From contig JAUSIF010000359.1 in NCBI GenBank assembly GCA_030648135.1, positions 1 through 6,993 on the forward strand: a stretch of DNA of 6,993 nt. The letters run 5' to 3'. Of this stretch, positions 5,795-6,993 are shown in pieces. Source of the DNA: Xanthobacteraceae bacterium. Lineage in GTDB: Bacteria; Pseudomonadota; Alphaproteobacteria; Rhizobiales; Xanthobacteraceae. A model generated the notes under the pieces. It ran no database searches and had not been told where the DNA came from. It was given only the letters and a program-made list of their open reading frames with translations. The number at the start of each line of letters is the position of its first letter. Position 1 is the first letter of the stretch. Made by a program: the position numbers and the translations under genes.

Positions 5795-6526
5795 ATGGCC
5801 GATGTCTCCATCCCCGCCGCGCTGCTCGCGGGCGTCGTGAGCTTTCTTTCGCCCTGCGTGCTGCCGCTGGTGCCGCCCTATCTCTGTTTCCTCGCCGGCA
5901 CCACCTTCGAGCATGTGATGGCGCGCGAGCCGACCCGGATGGTCGAGCGCCGCGAGATCGCGACTGCGCTACTGTTCGTCGCCGGCTTCTCCACCGTGTT
6001 CGTGGCGCTCGGCGCCGGCGCCTCGGCCATCGGCGGCCTGTTGCGCGAATATTCCGCGACGCTTTCGATCGTCGCCGGCCTCGCAATCATCGCGATGGGG
6101 CTGCATTTCCTCGGCGCCTTCCATTTTCCGTTCCTGCATCGCACCGCGCGGATCAAGGTCGAAAAGCCGGTCGGGCTGTGGGGCGCCTATTTGATGGGGC
6201 TCGCCTTCGCCTTCGGCTGGACGCCCTGCATCGGCCCGGTACTGGCCGCGATCCTGGCGGTGGCGGCGTCGGAGGCGACGGTCGCGAACGGTGCCGGCTT
6301 GCTCGCGGTCTATTCGCTCGGGCTCGGTATTCCTTTTCTCCTAGCCGCGTTCGCGATCGAGCCGTTCGTGCGGCTGCTGGCGCGGTTCCGCCGTCGCCTC
6401 GGTCTGATCGAGAAGGCGATGGGCGGCCTGTTGGTGCTCACCGGCATCGCGTTTCTCACCGGCTGGATTACGAGCGCGAGCTATTGGCTGCTCGAGATCT
6501 TCCCGGCGCTTGCGACCTTCGGATAA
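5795..6526 (+). CDS. ccdA: CcdA-family thiol-disulfide transport protein (cytochrome c biogenesis)
   Basis: CcdA proteins carry reducing equivalents from cytoplasmic thioredoxin across the inner membrane. They feed periplasmic thioredoxin-like proteins that reduce apocytochrome c or other disulfides. The 243-residue product is a membrane protein with about six hydrophobic helices (near residues 5-33, 55-79, 87-108, 130-156, 165-190 and 206-227). The redox cysteines are Cys21 in FLSPCVLPLVPPY and Cys145 in GWTPCIGPVL; these two proline-flanked motifs define the DsbD/CcdA core. The extra periplasmic domains of full-length DsbD are absent. I chose the start at 5795 because it gives the family N-terminus, with a helix immediately before SPC. 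No Shine-Dalgarno is near it; a GAGAGGAGGGGG run (5711-5722) is over 70 bases away. It is divergent from the peptidase gene and has no thioredoxin-like partner beside it. The symbol is by family. Confidence 0.92.
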   Translation: MADVSIPAALLAGVVSFLSPCVLPLVPPYLCFLAGTTFEHVMAREPTRMVERREIATALLFVAGFSTVFVALGAGASAIGGLLREYSATLSIVAGLAIIAMGLHFLGAFHFPFLHRTARIKVEKPVGLWGAYLMGLAFAFGWTPCIGPVLAAILAVAASEATVANGAGLLAVYSLGLGIPFLLAAFAIEPFVRLLARFRRRLGLIEKAMGGLLVLTGIAFLTGWITSASYWLLEIFPALATFG

Positions 6527-6551
6527 AAAGAAGCCCGCCGAAGCGGGCTTC
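6525..6551 (-). terminator. Intrinsic terminator of the LivK-type gene, overlapping the ccdA stop
   Basis: Bases 6530-6538 and 6543-6551 form a perfect nine-base-pair GC-rich stem with a CGAA/TTCG tetraloop. On the minus strand it is followed by five Ts (complement of 6525-6529), a textbook intrinsic terminator 21 bases after the stop of the binding-protein gene. On the plus strand no T-run follows, so it would end ccdA transcription poorly. The T-run includes the last two bases of the ccdA TAA stop. Confidence 0.85.
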
Positions 6552-6572
6552 CCATTCCGTTCGGGCCGGCGA

Positions 6573-6993
6573 TCAATTGGTGGCCGGAGCCGTCTCGGCG
6601 TACTTGCCGTCCTTGTTCCAGACGTACCAGACATAATCGAGGCCGGTGATGTCGCCCTTCTTGTCGTAGGAGATCGAGCCGAGCACCGTGTTCCACTTCC
6701 CCGCCTTGATGGTGGCGGCAACCTTCTTGGCGTCGGTCGAGCCGGTCTTGGCGACCGCCTGGGTCCAGATCTGGAACGCGGCGTAGCTGTAGAGCGTGTA
6801 GCCCTCGGGATCGATGCCCTTGGCCTTGAACTTCGCGACCACCGCGGCCGCGGACGGCTTCTTGCGCGGGTCGGGACCGAAGGTCATGCGCACGCCCTCG
6901 CCGGCGGTGCCGGTGATGGCCCAGAACTCGTTGGTGACGAGCGCGTCGCCGCCGACCAGCGCCGTTTTCATTCCCTGGTCGCGCATCTGCCGC
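6573..6993 (-). CDS. LivK-type ABC transporter substrate-binding protein (partial, 5' end outside window)
   Basis: The last 139 residues of a periplasmic branched-chain amino acid or related ligand-binding protein (type I periplasmic binding fold, LivJ/LivK family) are present. Family-typical stretches are ALVGGDALVTNEFW, MTFGPDPRKKPSAAAVVAKF, GYTLYSYAAFQIWTQAV, VLGSISYDKKGDI and the C-terminal DYVWYVWNKDGKYAE. The frame stays open to the right edge beyond the internal methionine at 6986, so the true start and the signal peptide lie outside. Such proteins deliver ligand to LivHMGF-type membrane and ATPase subunits, none of which is visible here. The ligand cannot be assigned. It converges with ccdA and ends at the terminator at 6525-6551. 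Confidence 0.92.
   Translation of the reverse strand, partial: RQMRDQGMKTALVGGDALVTNEFWAITGTAGEGVRMTFGPDPRKKPSAAAVVAKFKAKGIDPEGYTLYSYAAFQIWTQAVAKTGSTDAKKVAATIKAGKWNTVLGSISYDKKGDITGLDYVWYVWNKDGKYAETAPATN

Noticed and set aside
5660..5914. 85-codon upstream extension of the P1 peptidase
   Set aside because: It would overlap ccdA antisense, has low-complexity composition, and the family N-terminus begins at 5659.
1..6993. Mobile element, CRISPR array, toxin-antitoxin or defence system
   Set aside because: No transposase, integrase, spaced repeats, tRNA or small paired toxin-like genes were seen. All real genes belong to known household families.

Overview
The window is GC-rich, gene-dense chromosome, most likely from an alphaproteobacterium of the Hyphomicrobiales (Bradyrhizobium/Rhodopseudomonas-like). 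Two genes support this. One is a DUF1476 / F1-ATPase-inhibitor zeta protein, a family typical of Alphaproteobacteria. The other is a PurC with the rhizobial-type N-terminus and tail, next to a separate small PurS subunit. No tRNA, rRNA, insertion sequence, phage gene, CRISPR array or defence gene was seen. This is a housekeeping region, and I do not see a new multi-gene system in it.

Layout. Minus strand, 1-995: purC is followed by purS, which runs off the left edge. These are de novo purine synthesis genes that probably continue into purQ/purL outside the window. A divergent gap of about 410 bp (996-1405) holds two overlapping, mutually exclusive inverted repeats. Plus strand, 1406-2569: the zeta-type ATPase inhibitor gene, then 27 bp later an HpcH/HpaI-family aldolase gene. 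Minus strand, 5659-2617: a probable operon of a P1-family (DmpA/NylC-like) peptidase, rpe (ribulose-phosphate 3-epimerase) and purB (adenylosuccinate lyase); rpe and purB are separated by one base. Plus strand, 5795-6526: a CcdA-type thiol-disulfide membrane transporter gene. Minus strand, from 6993 to 6573: the 3' end of a LivK-type branched-chain amino acid binding protein gene, with a hairpin terminator between it and the convergent ccdA.

How the genes relate. PurS (as part of FGAM synthase), PurC (SAICAR synthase) and PurB (SAICAR to AICAR, and adenylosuccinate to AMP) are steps of one pathway. Rpe belongs to the pentose-phosphate/Calvin pathways that supply ribose-5-phosphate. The other genes are unrelated household functions.

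The most notable observation concerns purC. An in-frame TAA sits exactly where the family has a conserved tyrosine in the C-terminal helix. The remaining 25 codons of the family tail continue intact in the same frame to a TAG. This is a very recent nonsense mutation, a sequence error, or (less likely) a readthrough site.
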